A stretch of DNA of 64,000 nucleotides from Hymenobacter sp. APR13 (GTDB taxonomy: Bacteria; Bacteroidota; Bacteroidia; Cytophagales; Hymenobacteraceae): NCBI RefSeq assembly GCF_000737515.1, contig NZ_CP006587.1, positions 496,001 to 560,000 on the forward strand, given 5' to 3'. Shown here piece after piece: positions 24,886 through 33,358 of the stretch. The stretch's first letter is position 1. Each line of letters begins with the position of its first letter. The notes beneath the pieces were generated by a model that was given only the letters and a program-made list of their open reading frames with translations, had not been told where the DNA came from and did not search any database. The translations under genes were made by a program, and so were the position numbers.

Positions 24886-25728
24886 CTAAATGGCCCGGAG
24901 GCGGTAGCGAAAGTACGAACCCATCAGCAAAAGCAGCTTGGTGTTGTCGGGCACGCGCACCCGCTCACCCAAAATTCGTGCCGCAGGCAGCTGCCGGATT
25001 TTATGAAACAGCTTCAGGTAATACACATAGGCCAGGTACACGCCCAGCCGCGCCGAGCGGGGCAGCTGCACGATGCCCGCATACGCCGCGTCGAAGTCGG
25101 CCCGGATGTCGGCCTCAATTTCGCGCTTCACCTCGTCGGTGAACCGCTCGTACTGCACGCCGGGGAAATACACGCGGCCCCGCTCCTCGTAGTCGGAACG
25201 GATGTCACGCAGGAAATTCACCTTCTGAAACGCCGAACCCAAGCGACGGGCCGGCTCGCGTAACTGCTGAAACTGGGCTTCATTGCCCTGGCAGAAGATG
25301 CGCAGACACATCAGCCCTACCACCTCGGCCGAGCCGTAGATGTACTTCTGATACAGCGACTGGTTGTAGGCCCGGTCATCGAGGTCCATTTCCATGCTGT
25401 ACAGAAAGGCGTCGATAAACTCCCGGTCGATGCCGTAGGCCCGCACCACATCCTGGAAGGCGTGCAGCACGGGGTTCAGACTCAGCCCGATTTCCAGGGC
25501 CTCGTAGGTCTGGCGCTTGAAATCGGCGAACAGCGCCGCCTTGTCGTGGTCGTGAAACGTGTCCACGATTTCGTCGGCCCAGCGCACGAAGCCATACACG
25601 GCGTACACGGGCAGGTGAAACCGCGCATCGAGCGTGCGAATACCCAGCGTGAAGGACGTGCTATAGCGCTGCGTAATCAGCTTGCTGCACGCCCGGCTGG
25701 TTTCCGTGAAAAGGGCAATGTGGTCCAC
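24886..25728 (-). CDS. crtB: Phytoene synthase CrtB
   Basis: Head-to-head prenyltransferase joining two geranylgeranyl diphosphates to phytoene. The first Asp-rich motif is RWADEIVD (about residue 50) and the second is NFLRDIRSDYEERGRVYFP, together chelating Mg2+ for catalysis; YSTSFTLGIRTL near the start and AYVYYLKLFHKI near the end are family regions. Length is 280 residues. The start codon is GTG at 25728: an in-frame stop lies just upstream and no ATG is available. It follows crtI, with a 31-bp inverted repeat element in the spacer. Confidence 0.95.
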   Translation of the reverse strand: MDHIALFTETSRACSKLITQRYSTSFTLGIRTLDARFHLPVYAVYGFVRWADEIVDTFHDHDKAALFADFKRQTYEALEIGLSLNPVLHAFQDVVRAYGIDREFIDAFLYSMEMDLDDRAYNQSLYQKYIYGSAEVVGLMCLRIFCQGNEAQFQQLREPARRLGSAFQKVNFLRDIRSDYEERGRVYFPGVQYERFTDEVKREIEADIRADFDAAYAGIVQLPRSARLGVYLAYVYYLKLFHKIRQLPAARILGERVRVPDNTKLLLLMGSYFRYRLRAI

Positions 25729-25735
25729 TTCGTGT

Positions 25736-25866
25736 CAATTAAAAATTGAGAATTAAAAATTAAAAACTGGCTTTGGAAATGGCCCAGCCTTTTCCTGCTC
25801 AGTCAGTTTTCAACGACAACTCTCAATGCCTGCAATTTTTAATTTTTAATTCTCAATTTTTAATTG
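25736..25866. repeat. 31-bp perfect inverted repeat, AT-rich, between crtI and crtB
   Basis: Arms 25736-25766 and 25836-25866 are exactly complementary over 31 bases and almost pure A/T, flanking a 69-base GC-richer core. The right arm covers the last codons and the stop of crtI (25853-25866); the left arm ends 8 bases before the crtB start codon. No coding potential is evident. It looks like an inserted miniature palindromic element, and as RNA could form a long stem between the two cistrons. Confidence 0.92.
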
Positions 25867-27334
25867 AAAACTCCTTCTCCACTTCGCCGGCCACTACCTG
25901 CCCCGAGATGAGCGAGGGCGGCACGCCGGGGCCGGGCACGGTCAGCTGGCCCGTAAAATACAGGTTACTCACCTTATTGCTCTTAAGCGAGGGTTTGAGG
26001 ATGGCCGTTTGGCGCAGGGTGTTGGCCAAACCGTAGGCGTTGCCCTTGTAGCTGTGGTAGTCCTGCTGAAAATCCTGGTGGGCGTAGCTGCGCTTGTACA
26101 CTACGGCGTCGCGGATGCTGTGGCCGCAGTGGCGCTCCAGCCGGTCCATGATGAGGTGGTAGTAATGCTCGCGCGTGGCCTCGGGGTCGGGCAGGTCGGG
26201 CGCTACCGGAATCAGCAGAAACAGGTTTTCGCAGCCTTCGGGCGCCACGCTGGGGTCGGTGAGGCTGGGCGCGGAGGCGTAGAACAACGGCCGGCTGGGC
26301 CACTTGGGGTTTTCGTAGATTTCCTCGGCGTGAAGGCTGAAATCCTCGTCGAAGAACAGGTTGTGGTGGCGCAGCTTCTCAATCCGCCGGTTTACGCCCA
26401 GGTAAAACAGCAGCGAGGAAGGCGCCATGGTGCGCTTGTCCCAGTAGGCCTCGTCGTAGTGGCGCCACTCGGGAGCCAGCAGGTGCTGCTCGGCGTGGTG
26501 GTAGTCGGCACCGGCCACCACCACATCGGCGGCGTGGAAGCCGCTGGCGGTCTGCACGCCGGTGGCGCGGCCGTTTTCCACCACTATCTGCTGCACTTCC
26601 TGGTTGTAGTGCAGCGTCACGCCCTGCTCCTGGGCCAGGGCTACCATGCCTTCCACAATCTTGTGCATGCCGCCCATAGGGTACCAGGTGCCCAGTGCCA
26701 GGTCGGCGTAGTTCATGAGCGAGTAGAGGGCCGGCGTGTTTTCGGAAGTAGCGCCCAGAAACAGAATCGGGAACTCCACCAGCTCCAGCAGGCGCGGGTC
26801 TTTGAAGAACTTGCGCACGTGCTTGTGCATGCTCTGCAGAAGATCCAGCCGCACGGCATCCACCAGCAGACGCGGATCAGCAAACTCTAGCAGCGAGCGG
26901 CCCGGCATGTGCACAAACTTGCCGATGCCCACCTTGTACTTGTAGGCCGCCTGCCGCAGAAACTCGTCGAGGCGGGCGGCGCTGCCGGGCTCGTATCGCT
27001 CAAACAGCTGCCGTAGCTCGCTCATGGCCGCCGGAATGTCCACGGCCTCGGGGCCTTTGAAAATCACCTGATACGACGGGTCCAGGCGCACCAGGTTGTA
27101 GTAGTCGCTTACTTTCTTGCCGAAGCGGGCGAAGTACTGCTCGAAGATATCGGGCATCCAGTACCAGCTCGGGCCCATATCGAAGGTGAAGCCCTGGGTG
27201 CGGAACACGCGAGCCCGGCCGCCGGGGCCTTCGTTCTTTTCCAGAATAGTAACGCGGTAGCCGCGCTGCGCCAGCGAAGTAGCCGCCGAGAGGCCCGCAA
27301 AGCCGGAGCCGATAACCAGAACGTGTTTACTCAC
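25853..27334 (-). CDS. crtI: Phytoene desaturase CrtI
   Basis: FAD-dependent desaturase that converts phytoene to lycopene in four steps. The N-terminal dinucleotide-binding motif is VIGSGFAGLSAATSLAQRG followed by EKNEGPGGRARVF; the substrate entry region has FDMGPSWYWMP, and the C-terminal FAD contact is FTGQLTVPGPGVPPSLISGQ. Length is 493 residues. The final four codons and stop lie inside an inserted inverted repeat arm, so the original C-terminus may have been altered (ends EFSIKN). crtB follows on the same strand; an ECF sigma gene lies upstream. Confidence 0.96.
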   Translation of the reverse strand: MSKHVLVIGSGFAGLSAATSLAQRGYRVTILEKNEGPGGRARVFRTQGFTFDMGPSWYWMPDIFEQYFARFGKKVSDYYNLVRLDPSYQVIFKGPEAVDIPAAMSELRQLFERYEPGSAARLDEFLRQAAYKYKVGIGKFVHMPGRSLLEFADPRLLVDAVRLDLLQSMHKHVRKFFKDPRLLELVEFPILFLGATSENTPALYSLMNYADLALGTWYPMGGMHKIVEGMVALAQEQGVTLHYNQEVQQIVVENGRATGVQTASGFHAADVVVAGADYHHAEQHLLAPEWRHYDEAYWDKRTMAPSSLLFYLGVNRRIEKLRHHNLFFDEDFSLHAEEIYENPKWPSRPLFYASAPSLTDPSVAPEGCENLFLLIPVAPDLPDPEATREHYYHLIMDRLERHCGHSIRDAVVYKRSYAHQDFQQDYHSYKGNAYGLANTLRQTAILKPSLKSNKVSNLYFTGQLTVPGPGVPPSLISGQVVAGEVEKEFSIKN

Positions 27335-27530
27335 AAAGCGGAGATTGGGGCAAATGAAACGGGATTTCGCAGTAGCGAATGCGCAAAGGTGACTATTTGG
27401 GTTGGGACTCCCGCCTACCCTGCCGCAAACCTACCGTCCTCATGCATACCGCCAGCTTGGGCAGAGGTTTGCCGGCGGGCCCCAAAATCCCCCAAATTAT
27501 ATTCGTGCGGACGGCCCGGCCTCCAAACAA

Positions 27531-27572
27531 ACGGGCCGCGAACAGCGCCCAGTGGCGTCATTCGCGGCCCGT
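27531..27572 (-). terminator. Possible terminator of the sigma-factor transcript
   Basis: Perfect 12-bp arms (27531-27542 and 27561-27572, ACGGGCCGCGAA and complement) with an 18-base loop. On the minus strand it is followed by only a weak U-rich stretch (TTGTTTGG). The rest of the 27335-27609 spacer holds no gene and must include the crtI promoter; CACCTTTG near 27391 is one mismatch from TAnnTTTG. Confidence 0.5.
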
Positions 27573-27609
27573 GATACGCCCGGGGCGGGGTATACTCTCT
27601 CCCTATTCC

Positions 27610-28125
27610 CTACACGCCGGGGGCGTATACCTTCAACGCATCCTTAAGCTCCTTGCGGGCAATGTGAATGCGGTTTTTGACGGTTCCAATCGGGATTTGC
27701 AGCTTTTCCGCAATTTCCAGGTACTTGTAGCCGATGTAGTACATCATGAACGGGGTCCGGTAGTCGGCCGACAGCCCGGCAATGGCCTGGTTGATATCGG
27801 TTACTACGAAATCGGAGGTGGCTCCGTTGTGGGTGATGTAGTTTTCGTCGGTGTTGAAGTACTGGAAGTACTCGGTGGAATCAATGTTGCTGTTGCGCTT
27901 CGTTATCTTATTGTAATTGTTGATAAACGTGTTGCGCATGATGGTGTACAACCACGCCTTGAGGTTGGTGCCAGCCTTGAACTTGTCCTTGTTGAGCAGC
28001 GCTTTGAGCAAAGTTTCCTGCACCAGGTCTTTGGCATCATCGGCGTCGCGGGTCAGGTTCATCGCCACGGGCTTCAGCGAATAGGAAATCTTCTGTACTT
28101 GGTTGGTGAATTCCAGTGAGGTCAT
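27610..28125 (-). CDS. ECF-type RNA polymerase sigma factor (carotenoid cluster)
   Basis: Alternative sigma factor of 171 residues from the ATG at 28125. Region 2 contains DADDAKDLVQETLLKAL and LKAWLYTIMRNTFINNY; region 4 contains GLSADYRTPFMMYYIGYKYLEIAEKL and the helix-turn-helix IPIGTVKNRIHIARKEL. No anti-sigma gene is adjacent. It lies between a B12-binding MerR regulator upstream and crtI downstream, all same strand, which suggests regulation of the carotenoid genes, possibly by light as with CarQ and CarH systems. That link is inference. Confidence 0.92.
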   Translation of the reverse strand: MTSLEFTNQVQKISYSLKPVAMNLTRDADDAKDLVQETLLKALLNKDKFKAGTNLKAWLYTIMRNTFINNYNKITKRNSNIDSTEYFQYFNTDENYITHNGATSDFVVTDINQAIAGLSADYRTPFMMYYIGYKYLEIAEKLQIPIGTVKNRIHIARKELKDALKVYAPGV

Positions 28126-28156
28126 GCTGTTTAGCTTTTCGTGGCAAAAAGTTAAA

Positions 28157-28164
28157 CAAATATA
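28157..28164 (-). promoter_or_regulatory. -7 promoter box of the sigma-factor gene (TATATTTG)
   Basis: On the minus strand TATATTTG fits TAnnTTTG, 31 bases upstream of the start codon. No good TTG lies at the usual 19-base spacing, so the gene may need an activator or another sigma factor. The 300-base spacer 28126-28425 has no gene. Confidence 0.55.
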
Positions 28165-28425
28165 CGCGCTAATCCGGAACTCGGATGCATGGCGCACAAC
28201 TATTTTTTTTACCCTCCTGCCGCGTCCTTGCAACGCCAACCATCCCTTACGAACAGACTGATTATCAGGCTGTATTTATCTGAACAAGATTCGGCACTGT
28301 CCTGCTTCAGGCTTCGCTTTGCCGGCCAGTTTCAGCCTGGATTTCTCAGCCAAATGCCCCTGAAACAAGCATTTAGATGTACGTACACTGATTATTCTGT
28401 TTAACGGCGCACAGGTTATTTTTTG

Positions 28426-29331
28426 TTACGCCGGCTCGGCCATGGCTTCCTGCATCTGGTCGGCGAAGGCCAGAAAATCGGTCATGAGCTGCAGCCGGAT
28501 CATGTGGGGCGGGAGCTGCACGCCCTCGGCCTGGGCGGCAGGCCCGTAGAGCAGCACAGTGGCGCTGCCGCATACCTGCCGCAATTCGTTTACAAAGCCC
28601 TGTAGCTCGTCGCGGTCGGGCCCGGCCGTGAGCACCGTGCAGACCGAGTGCGGCTGGTAGGCCTGGCATACCTCTAGCAGGCCATCGATGGGCAGGTTCT
28701 GGCCCAGGTACAGCACATGGTGGCCCCGGGCGCGCAGGGCGAAGTTCATGAACAGCAGCGCCAGCTCGTGCATTTCGCCTTCGGGCAGAAACAGCACCCA
28801 GCGGCGCACGCTGGCCGCGTTTACGGCCGGCAGTGCGTCGGTGGCGGCCATCAGCTTCTGGCGCAGCAAGTGCGTTACCAGGTGCTCATGGGCCGGGTTC
28901 ACGCTACCGGCCTGCCACATCACCCCGATGCGCTGTAGAAACGGATACACTACGTTCAGCACCGCCTGCTCGAAACCCATCCGCCGGATGGAGCAGTTAA
29001 GCAGGTAGTTGAGCTGTACTTCGTCCATGGCCAGCATAGCGGCCATCAGGGCGTGTACCTGCTGGCAGTAGTTGTTGGCGTCGTCGTTGCAGGCCATAAC
29101 GGCCTTCTCCATCTCCTGCTCGCTGAGCTGGGCTACTTTGGAAATGCGGTAGCCGCGGCCGCAGAGCGTGGCCACGTTCAGCAGGCGGCGCAGGTCGTCG
29201 TCGCAGTAGGTGCGGATGTTGGTGGCGGTACGCACGGGCCGCAGTATGCCGTAGCGCTGCTCCCAGATGCGGATGGTATGTGCCTTAATCCCGGAGAGCT
29301 GCTCCAGGTCACTGATGGAAAAATGTCCCAC
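28426..29331 (-). CDS. MerR-family regulator with cobalamin-binding domain (CarH/LitR-like)
   Basis: 301 residues. The N-terminal MerR helix-turn-helix reads FSISDLEQLSGIKAHTIRIWEQRYG. The middle helical bundle carries W139-x9-E149-H150, the Wx9EH signature of CarH photoreceptors, and His188 in GEMHELAL is at the place of the lower axial B12 ligand, although the canonical Gly after it is Ala. The C-terminus has a Rossmann-like B12-binding shape (YLGQNLPIDGLLEVC). CarH proteins use adenosylcobalamin to sense light and repress carotenoid genes. crtZ lies 2 bases upstream, the sigma factor downstream, so a light-response role is probable but not proven. Confidence 0.88.
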   Translation of the reverse strand: MGHFSISDLEQLSGIKAHTIRIWEQRYGILRPVRTATNIRTYCDDDLRRLLNVATLCGRGYRISKVAQLSEQEMEKAVMACNDDANNYCQQVHALMAAMLAMDEVQLNYLLNCSIRRMGFEQAVLNVVYPFLQRIGVMWQAGSVNPAHEHLVTHLLRQKLMAATDALPAVNAASVRRWVLFLPEGEMHELALLFMNFALRARGHHVLYLGQNLPIDGLLEVCQAYQPHSVCTVLTAGPDRDELQGFVNELRQVCGSATVLLYGPAAQAEGVQLPPHMIRLQLMTDFLAFADQMQEAMAEPA

Positions 29332-29333
29332 TG

Positions 29334-29855
29334 CTAACGGCCTCCTTCTTTGTCTTGTGGGGTGGATGCGGCCCGGGTCCGCAGGGTGCGGGTAGGCGCG
29401 GGCCGGCGCAAGGCCAGCTCAAAGTATTTCGGCGACACCCACAGCAGCCCGAATTCCTCGGACCCGTCGCGGGTGATGGCCTTGTGGTGCATCTTGTGAG
29501 CCATATTCAGGGCCCGCAGATACGTGTTGCGCGACTTGCGCCAGAAGCGCATGCGGCCGTGGATCAGCACATCGTGCACGAAGAAGTAGAGCGTGCCGTA
29601 AGCGGCAATGCCCACGCCCATCCAGAAGCGCCAGTCCTTGTCAGGCGCTCCGTAGATGATCAGCAGCGCCGACAGCGAGCCGTAGAAGAGAAAGAAAAAG
29701 TCGTTGCGCTCGAAGCGGTGCGGGTGCCGCACGTGGTGCGAGCGATGCAGAAACCACAACGGTCCGTGCAGCACGAAACGGTGCATAAACCAGGCAACGA
29801 ATTCCATGCCCAGAAAAGTAGTTGCCGAAATGGCGAAGGCTGCCAGCGTCGTCAT
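29334..29855 (-). CDS. crtZ: Beta-carotene 3-hydroxylase CrtZ
   Basis: Membrane di-iron hydroxylase that adds 3-OH to beta-ionone rings, giving zeaxanthin or, with CrtW, astaxanthin-type products. The four His motifs are present: FMHRFVLHG, HRSHHVRHPH, FVHDVLIHGR and AHKMHHKAI. Four membrane segments fit 173 residues, with a charged disordered tail. The ATG at 29855 gives a hydrophobic start typical of the family. It ends 2 bases before the MerR gene start, so both are expressed together; a terminator separates it from the upstream enoyl-CoA hydratase. Confidence 0.95.
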   Translation of the reverse strand: MTTLAAFAISATTFLGMEFVAWFMHRFVLHGPLWFLHRSHHVRHPHRFERNDFFFLFYGSLSALLIIYGAPDKDWRFWMGVGIAAYGTLYFFVHDVLIHGRMRFWRKSRNTYLRALNMAHKMHHKAITRDGSEEFGLLWVSPKYFELALRRPAPTRTLRTRAASTPQDKEGGR

Positions 29856-29893
29856 GCGGGGAAAACCACTGTTTAGCGGAGAAGGTTTGAGAA

Positions 29894-29906
29894 GCCTGTA
29901 TCAGGC
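29894..29906. promoter_or_regulatory. Short palindrome upstream of crtZ-merR (possible operator)
   Basis: GCCTGTATCAGGC is a perfect 5+3+5 palindrome 39 bases upstream of the crtZ start, in the 70-base region that must hold the promoter of the crtZ-merR transcript. It could be bound by the adjacent MerR regulator; no second copy was found before crtI or the sigma gene. Confidence 0.35.
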
Positions 29907-29925
29907 ACGGTAATATTGCAAAAAA

Positions 29926-29969
29926 AGAACGTCATGCCCGGCAAGTAGTGCCGCGGGGCATGACGTTCT
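29926..29969 (-). terminator. Intrinsic terminator after the enoyl-CoA hydratase gene
   Basis: 14-bp perfect arms (29926-29939 and 29956-29969, AGAACGTCATGCCC and complement), 16-base loop, followed on the minus strand by seven U from the A run 29920-29926. Confidence 0.88.
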
Positions 29970-30002
29970 GTTGCTGAGATAGAGGAAGTTAATTGTCCCA
30001 GC

Positions 30003-30800
30003 TTATTTTTCTTTGGCCAGGAAAGCCGCGATGCCCCGGCGGCAGTCAACAGAGCCGCGGGCCTCGGCGTTGAGCTGGGCGGCGTAGCGCAGGCTGTCTT
30101 CCAGCGGCATCTCGGGCAGGCGGGCCAGCATCTCCTTGGTGATTTCCATGCTCTGGGTGGAGTTCTCGACGCACAAACGGCGAGCGAAGGCGTAGACGTG
30201 GGCGGCCAGCTCGGCCGGTTCCACTACGGCGGTGAGCAAGCCCAGCTCCAGGGCGCGGGCGGCGGGCAGCACGTCGCCGGTGAGCAGCAGCTGCTTGGTG
30301 CGAGCCTCCCCCACTTTGCGCAGCAGAAACACGCTCACGATGGCCGGCAGAAACCCGATTTTCACCTCGGTGTAGCCGAAACGGGCCTCGGGCACGCTGA
30401 ACGCAAAGTCGCAGACCGTGACGAGGCCGCAGCCGCCGGCCAGCGCGTGGCCCTGCACCTGCGCAATCACCACTTTTTTGAGGGTATAGATCTGGTGAAA
30501 CAGCTGCATCAGGTGGGTGGAGTCGGCCAGGTTATCGGTGTAGCCGAAGCCCTGCAGCTCCTGAATGTAGGCCAGGTCGGCGCCGGCGCAGAAGGCCGAG
30601 CCTTCGGCGCGCAGCACCACCACTTTGCAGGCGTCGTCGTCTTCGGCATATTCGAAAGCCAGCTTCAGCTCCGTCACCATGTCGGCGCTGAGGGCATTGC
30701 GTTTATCGGGGCGGTTGAGCGTGATGTAGCCGATGGCATCAGCCGCCTCGTAGCGGATGAAGCGCAGGGCCTCCAACTCTTGCGTGGGCATGTTATCCAT
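30003..30800 (-). CDS. Enoyl-CoA hydratase/isomerase family protein
   Basis: Crotonase-fold enzyme acting on acyl-CoA. From the ATG at 30800 it has 265 residues (an ATG at 30791 is equally possible). Family landmarks: LNRPDKRNALS near residue 25, oxyanion-hole loops SAFCAGADLAY and GHALAGGCGLVTVCDF, and EVKIGFLPAI. The first catalytic Glu of classical hydratases, near AGGCGL, appears as Cys/Gly (AGGCGLVTVCD), as in methylglutaconyl-CoA hydratase-like members, so the exact reaction is uncertain. comEC lies upstream on the same strand and a terminator follows. Confidence 0.88.
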   Translation of the reverse strand: MDNMPTQELEALRFIRYEAADAIGYITLNRPDKRNALSADMVTELKLAFEYAEDDDACKVVVLRAEGSAFCAGADLAYIQELQGFGYTDNLADSTHLMQLFHQIYTLKKVVIAQVQGHALAGGCGLVTVCDFAFSVPEARFGYTEVKIGFLPAIVSVFLLRKVGEARTKQLLLTGDVLPAARALELGLLTAVVEPAELAAHVYAFARRLCVENSTQSMEITKEMLARLPEMPLEDSLRYAAQLNAEARGSVDCRRGIAAFLAKEK

Positions 30801-30971
30801 AGAATACCAGGGGGTTGCAATGGTGAGCAGCAGCACGGGACTGGCTCTGCGCAGCAGAGCGGCCGGGCACCACCAAATCGGCATCGTCAGATCGGAACCA
30901 GCCAAACCTAACAAAATTGATGCGGTAAGTAAACTATATAGCGGGCTATGGGGCAAGCGAGTTTCGTTGAG

Positions 30972-33230
30972 CTAGCGGTTTGGCGCGTCAGTGGCCCCCA
31001 CCTGCCAGATGAATGCGCCCTGCATGGCCACGTCATGTAGCTGCCAACCAGCTGGTTGCAGTTTTTTCCACATGGATTCCACGTACCAGGATTTGCAGGA
31101 AGAATCGAACACGATTACGGCGCCCCGGCCGAAAACGGCCGCCAGATCCTCGGGCCACACCCGGGCGTTGCGGCGCAGCACCACCACGTGCGCCGCCACC
31201 GGCTGGCGGGCGCCGGCCAGCGGCCCGCTCACGAGCGCCACCCGCACGCCACGCCACACGGCCAGCACCAGCCCGGGTCGGGCGGCCGTATCGGGCGCGG
31301 CCGGCACCGGCGACTCGCGCCAGCGGGTGTGGTAGCGCACGGCCCGGGCTTCGCGCTGGATAATACCCGGCACGATGCGGTAGGTGCGCTCGGTTTCGGT
31401 GAGCGGCAGTGAGTCGGCGCTGACGATGTGGGCCGCCGCGCCCTGCCAGAAGCCCAGTACCGACCGCCGCGGAATGCTGTACACGATCAGGCGCTCGTCG
31501 GGGGCGAGGCGGTGGGCGGCCCACACGCGGCTCCCGGCAAAGCCGCCCATCAGCAGGCAGGCCAGCCCCAGCCACACCAGCTTCTTCAGCTGGAAAAAGG
31601 CCAGCAGCGCCAGGATGATGCCGAACACCAGCCAGGCCTGCGGCGCCGTAACGTGAATTTCGGAAATCAGGGCGCCGGGCATGGTCTGCCCAATCCAGAA
31701 GATGTAGTTGTTGAACCAGCGAATCAGCATTTCAAACACGTACGCCACCGCAATCGGCCCGTAGTCAAGCACGGCGGCGAAGTCGGGTAGCAGCAGGGCC
31801 ACACCGGCTACCACACCCTTCAGGGCCAGCAGCCCCAGTCCCACGTACACGGCTATGCTGGAAATGGGCACGGCCACCAGGTTGGAGAGCAGAAAGCTGA
31901 GCGGAAACTGGTGGAAATAGAACAACCCCAGCGGAAACGTAGCCACCTGCGCCGCCAACGACAGCGCCGTAGCCTGCCAGACTTTGTCGAGCGTCCAGCT
32001 GGTGGCTTTCCAGGCTTTCTGCACCGGTTTCGGCTGCCAGGGCCGTTGTTTTTCCAGGAAATAGTTCTTCACATCAAACCAGCCGGCAATGCGGGGCTGC
32101 AGGTACACGATGCTGATAACGGCCAGAAACGACAGCTGAAACCCGACGTCACAGAGCAAATAGGGGTCGTAGCAGAGCAGGCAGAAAGCCGCCACGGCCA
32201 GCGTGTTGAACATGTTGGCCTGCCGCTGCGAAGCCCGCGCCACAATGATAAACGTGAACATCACCGCGGCCCGCAGCACCGACGCCGACAGCCCCGTCAG
32301 GAAGGCGTAGCTCCAGATGACGGCCAGCCCCAGCAGGGCCGTGAGAAGCCGAAACAGCGGCCCGCGCTGGCCCGGCAGCCACCCCAGCAGCCACGACACG
32401 GCCCCGAACAGCAACCCCACCTGCAGCCCCGACACCGCCATAATGTGGGTGGTACCGGTGTTGGCGTAGGCCTGCCGGGTTTGCTGGTCCACATCGTCCT
32501 TGATGCCCAGCACCAGCGCCGACGCCAGCGCATACTCGCGCTTGGCCCGCACGTATTGCCTGAACACGCCATCGAGCACGCGGGCGGCCCGCATGGCGGC
32601 GGCCTTCAGCACACTGGGCGGCGCGATGCCGATGCGCTGGTACTGGTCGGGATGGATGAACTGCTGGTGGTAGACCTGGTGGTACTGCAGGTAGCGGCGG
32701 TAGTCGAACTCGCCGGGGTTGAGCGGGGCTTTACTGGGCGCGGGCGCGCCGCGCACCAGCCACACTTCTCCGTACTGCGGAGCCGCCACGCCCGAATCGC
32801 GCGGAACGGACACCCGGATGCCGCCTACCGCCGGCTGCCACTTCCCCCCTACCCGCACCGCCGATACCCGCACGGTGGTGGCGTACGTGGCCGGCCGCAC
32901 CACCGTGTAGTCGTCCACCACGGCCCGGTAGAACTCGATATTCGCCCCAAAACGGTACAGGTGGTCAGCACGGCGCGACTCGGTGGCCTGTTGCATGAAG
33001 GCCGCCCCGGCCACGTATACCGCCACCAGCGCCAGCAGGCCGGCCTTGTCCGCCACGGCGGGGTTGGGGTGGCGCCACACGCGCGCCTGGATTATCAGGA
33101 ACAGCCCCACCAGCGCCGCCAGCGGCCATACCAGCGCAGGCAGCCGTTCACCGACATATAAGTATGTGAGGATACCGGCCATGAGCGCCAGCGTCAGGCG
33201 CACAAACGCATAGGAAGCCCAGTGAAACAT
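30972..33230 (-). CDS. comEC: ComEC/Rec2 family DNA-uptake channel
   Basis: Polytopic membrane protein that carries single-stranded DNA across the inner membrane during transformation. From the ATG at 33230 (MFHWASYAFVRL, matching Bacteroidota homologues) it has 752 residues; an open extension to 33320 is not favoured. It has an N-terminal membrane pair, a DUF4131-like periplasmic domain (about 90-200), and the Competence domain with LGIKDDVDQQTRQAYANTG and HIMAVSGLQVGLLFG. The C-terminal about 190 residues do not show the HxHxDH motif of the metallo-beta-lactamase domain found in Bacillus ComEC, as is common in this phylum. Confidence 0.92.
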   Translation of the reverse strand: MFHWASYAFVRLTLALMAGILTYLYVGERLPALVWPLAALVGLFLIIQARVWRHPNPAVADKAGLLALVAVYVAGAAFMQQATESRRADHLYRFGANIEFYRAVVDDYTVVRPATYATTVRVSAVRVGGKWQPAVGGIRVSVPRDSGVAAPQYGEVWLVRGAPAPSKAPLNPGEFDYRRYLQYHQVYHQQFIHPDQYQRIGIAPPSVLKAAAMRAARVLDGVFRQYVRAKREYALASALVLGIKDDVDQQTRQAYANTGTTHIMAVSGLQVGLLFGAVSWLLGWLPGQRGPLFRLLTALLGLAVIWSYAFLTGLSASVLRAAVMFTFIIVARASQRQANMFNTLAVAAFCLLCYDPYLLCDVGFQLSFLAVISIVYLQPRIAGWFDVKNYFLEKQRPWQPKPVQKAWKATSWTLDKVWQATALSLAAQVATFPLGLFYFHQFPLSFLLSNLVAVPISSIAVYVGLGLLALKGVVAGVALLLPDFAAVLDYGPIAVAYVFEMLIRWFNNYIFWIGQTMPGALISEIHVTAPQAWLVFGIILALLAFFQLKKLVWLGLACLLMGGFAGSRVWAAHRLAPDERLIVYSIPRRSVLGFWQGAAAHIVSADSLPLTETERTYRIVPGIIQREARAVRYHTRWRESPVPAAPDTAARPGLVLAVWRGVRVALVSGPLAGARQPVAAHVVVLRRNARVWPEDLAAVFGRGAVIVFDSSCKSWYVESMWKKLQPAGWQLHDVAMQGAFIWQVGATDAPNR

Positions 33231-33358
33231 AGCAGCACATAATATAGTGGTATTCAATAGCCAATATATCAGAAAACCAGCTGCTACACCATAGGCACAC
33301 CCCCACCCTTTCAGGCGCAATGCAGCCCGTTTGCAGCGCCTGTTCCGCCTCTGCTAGT

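Noticed and set aside
32149..32394. Short reverse-frame proteins inside comEC, GH20 and susC
   Set aside because: They are low-complexity Ala/Arg/Gly-rich frames typical of antisense or shifted reading in GC-rich genes.
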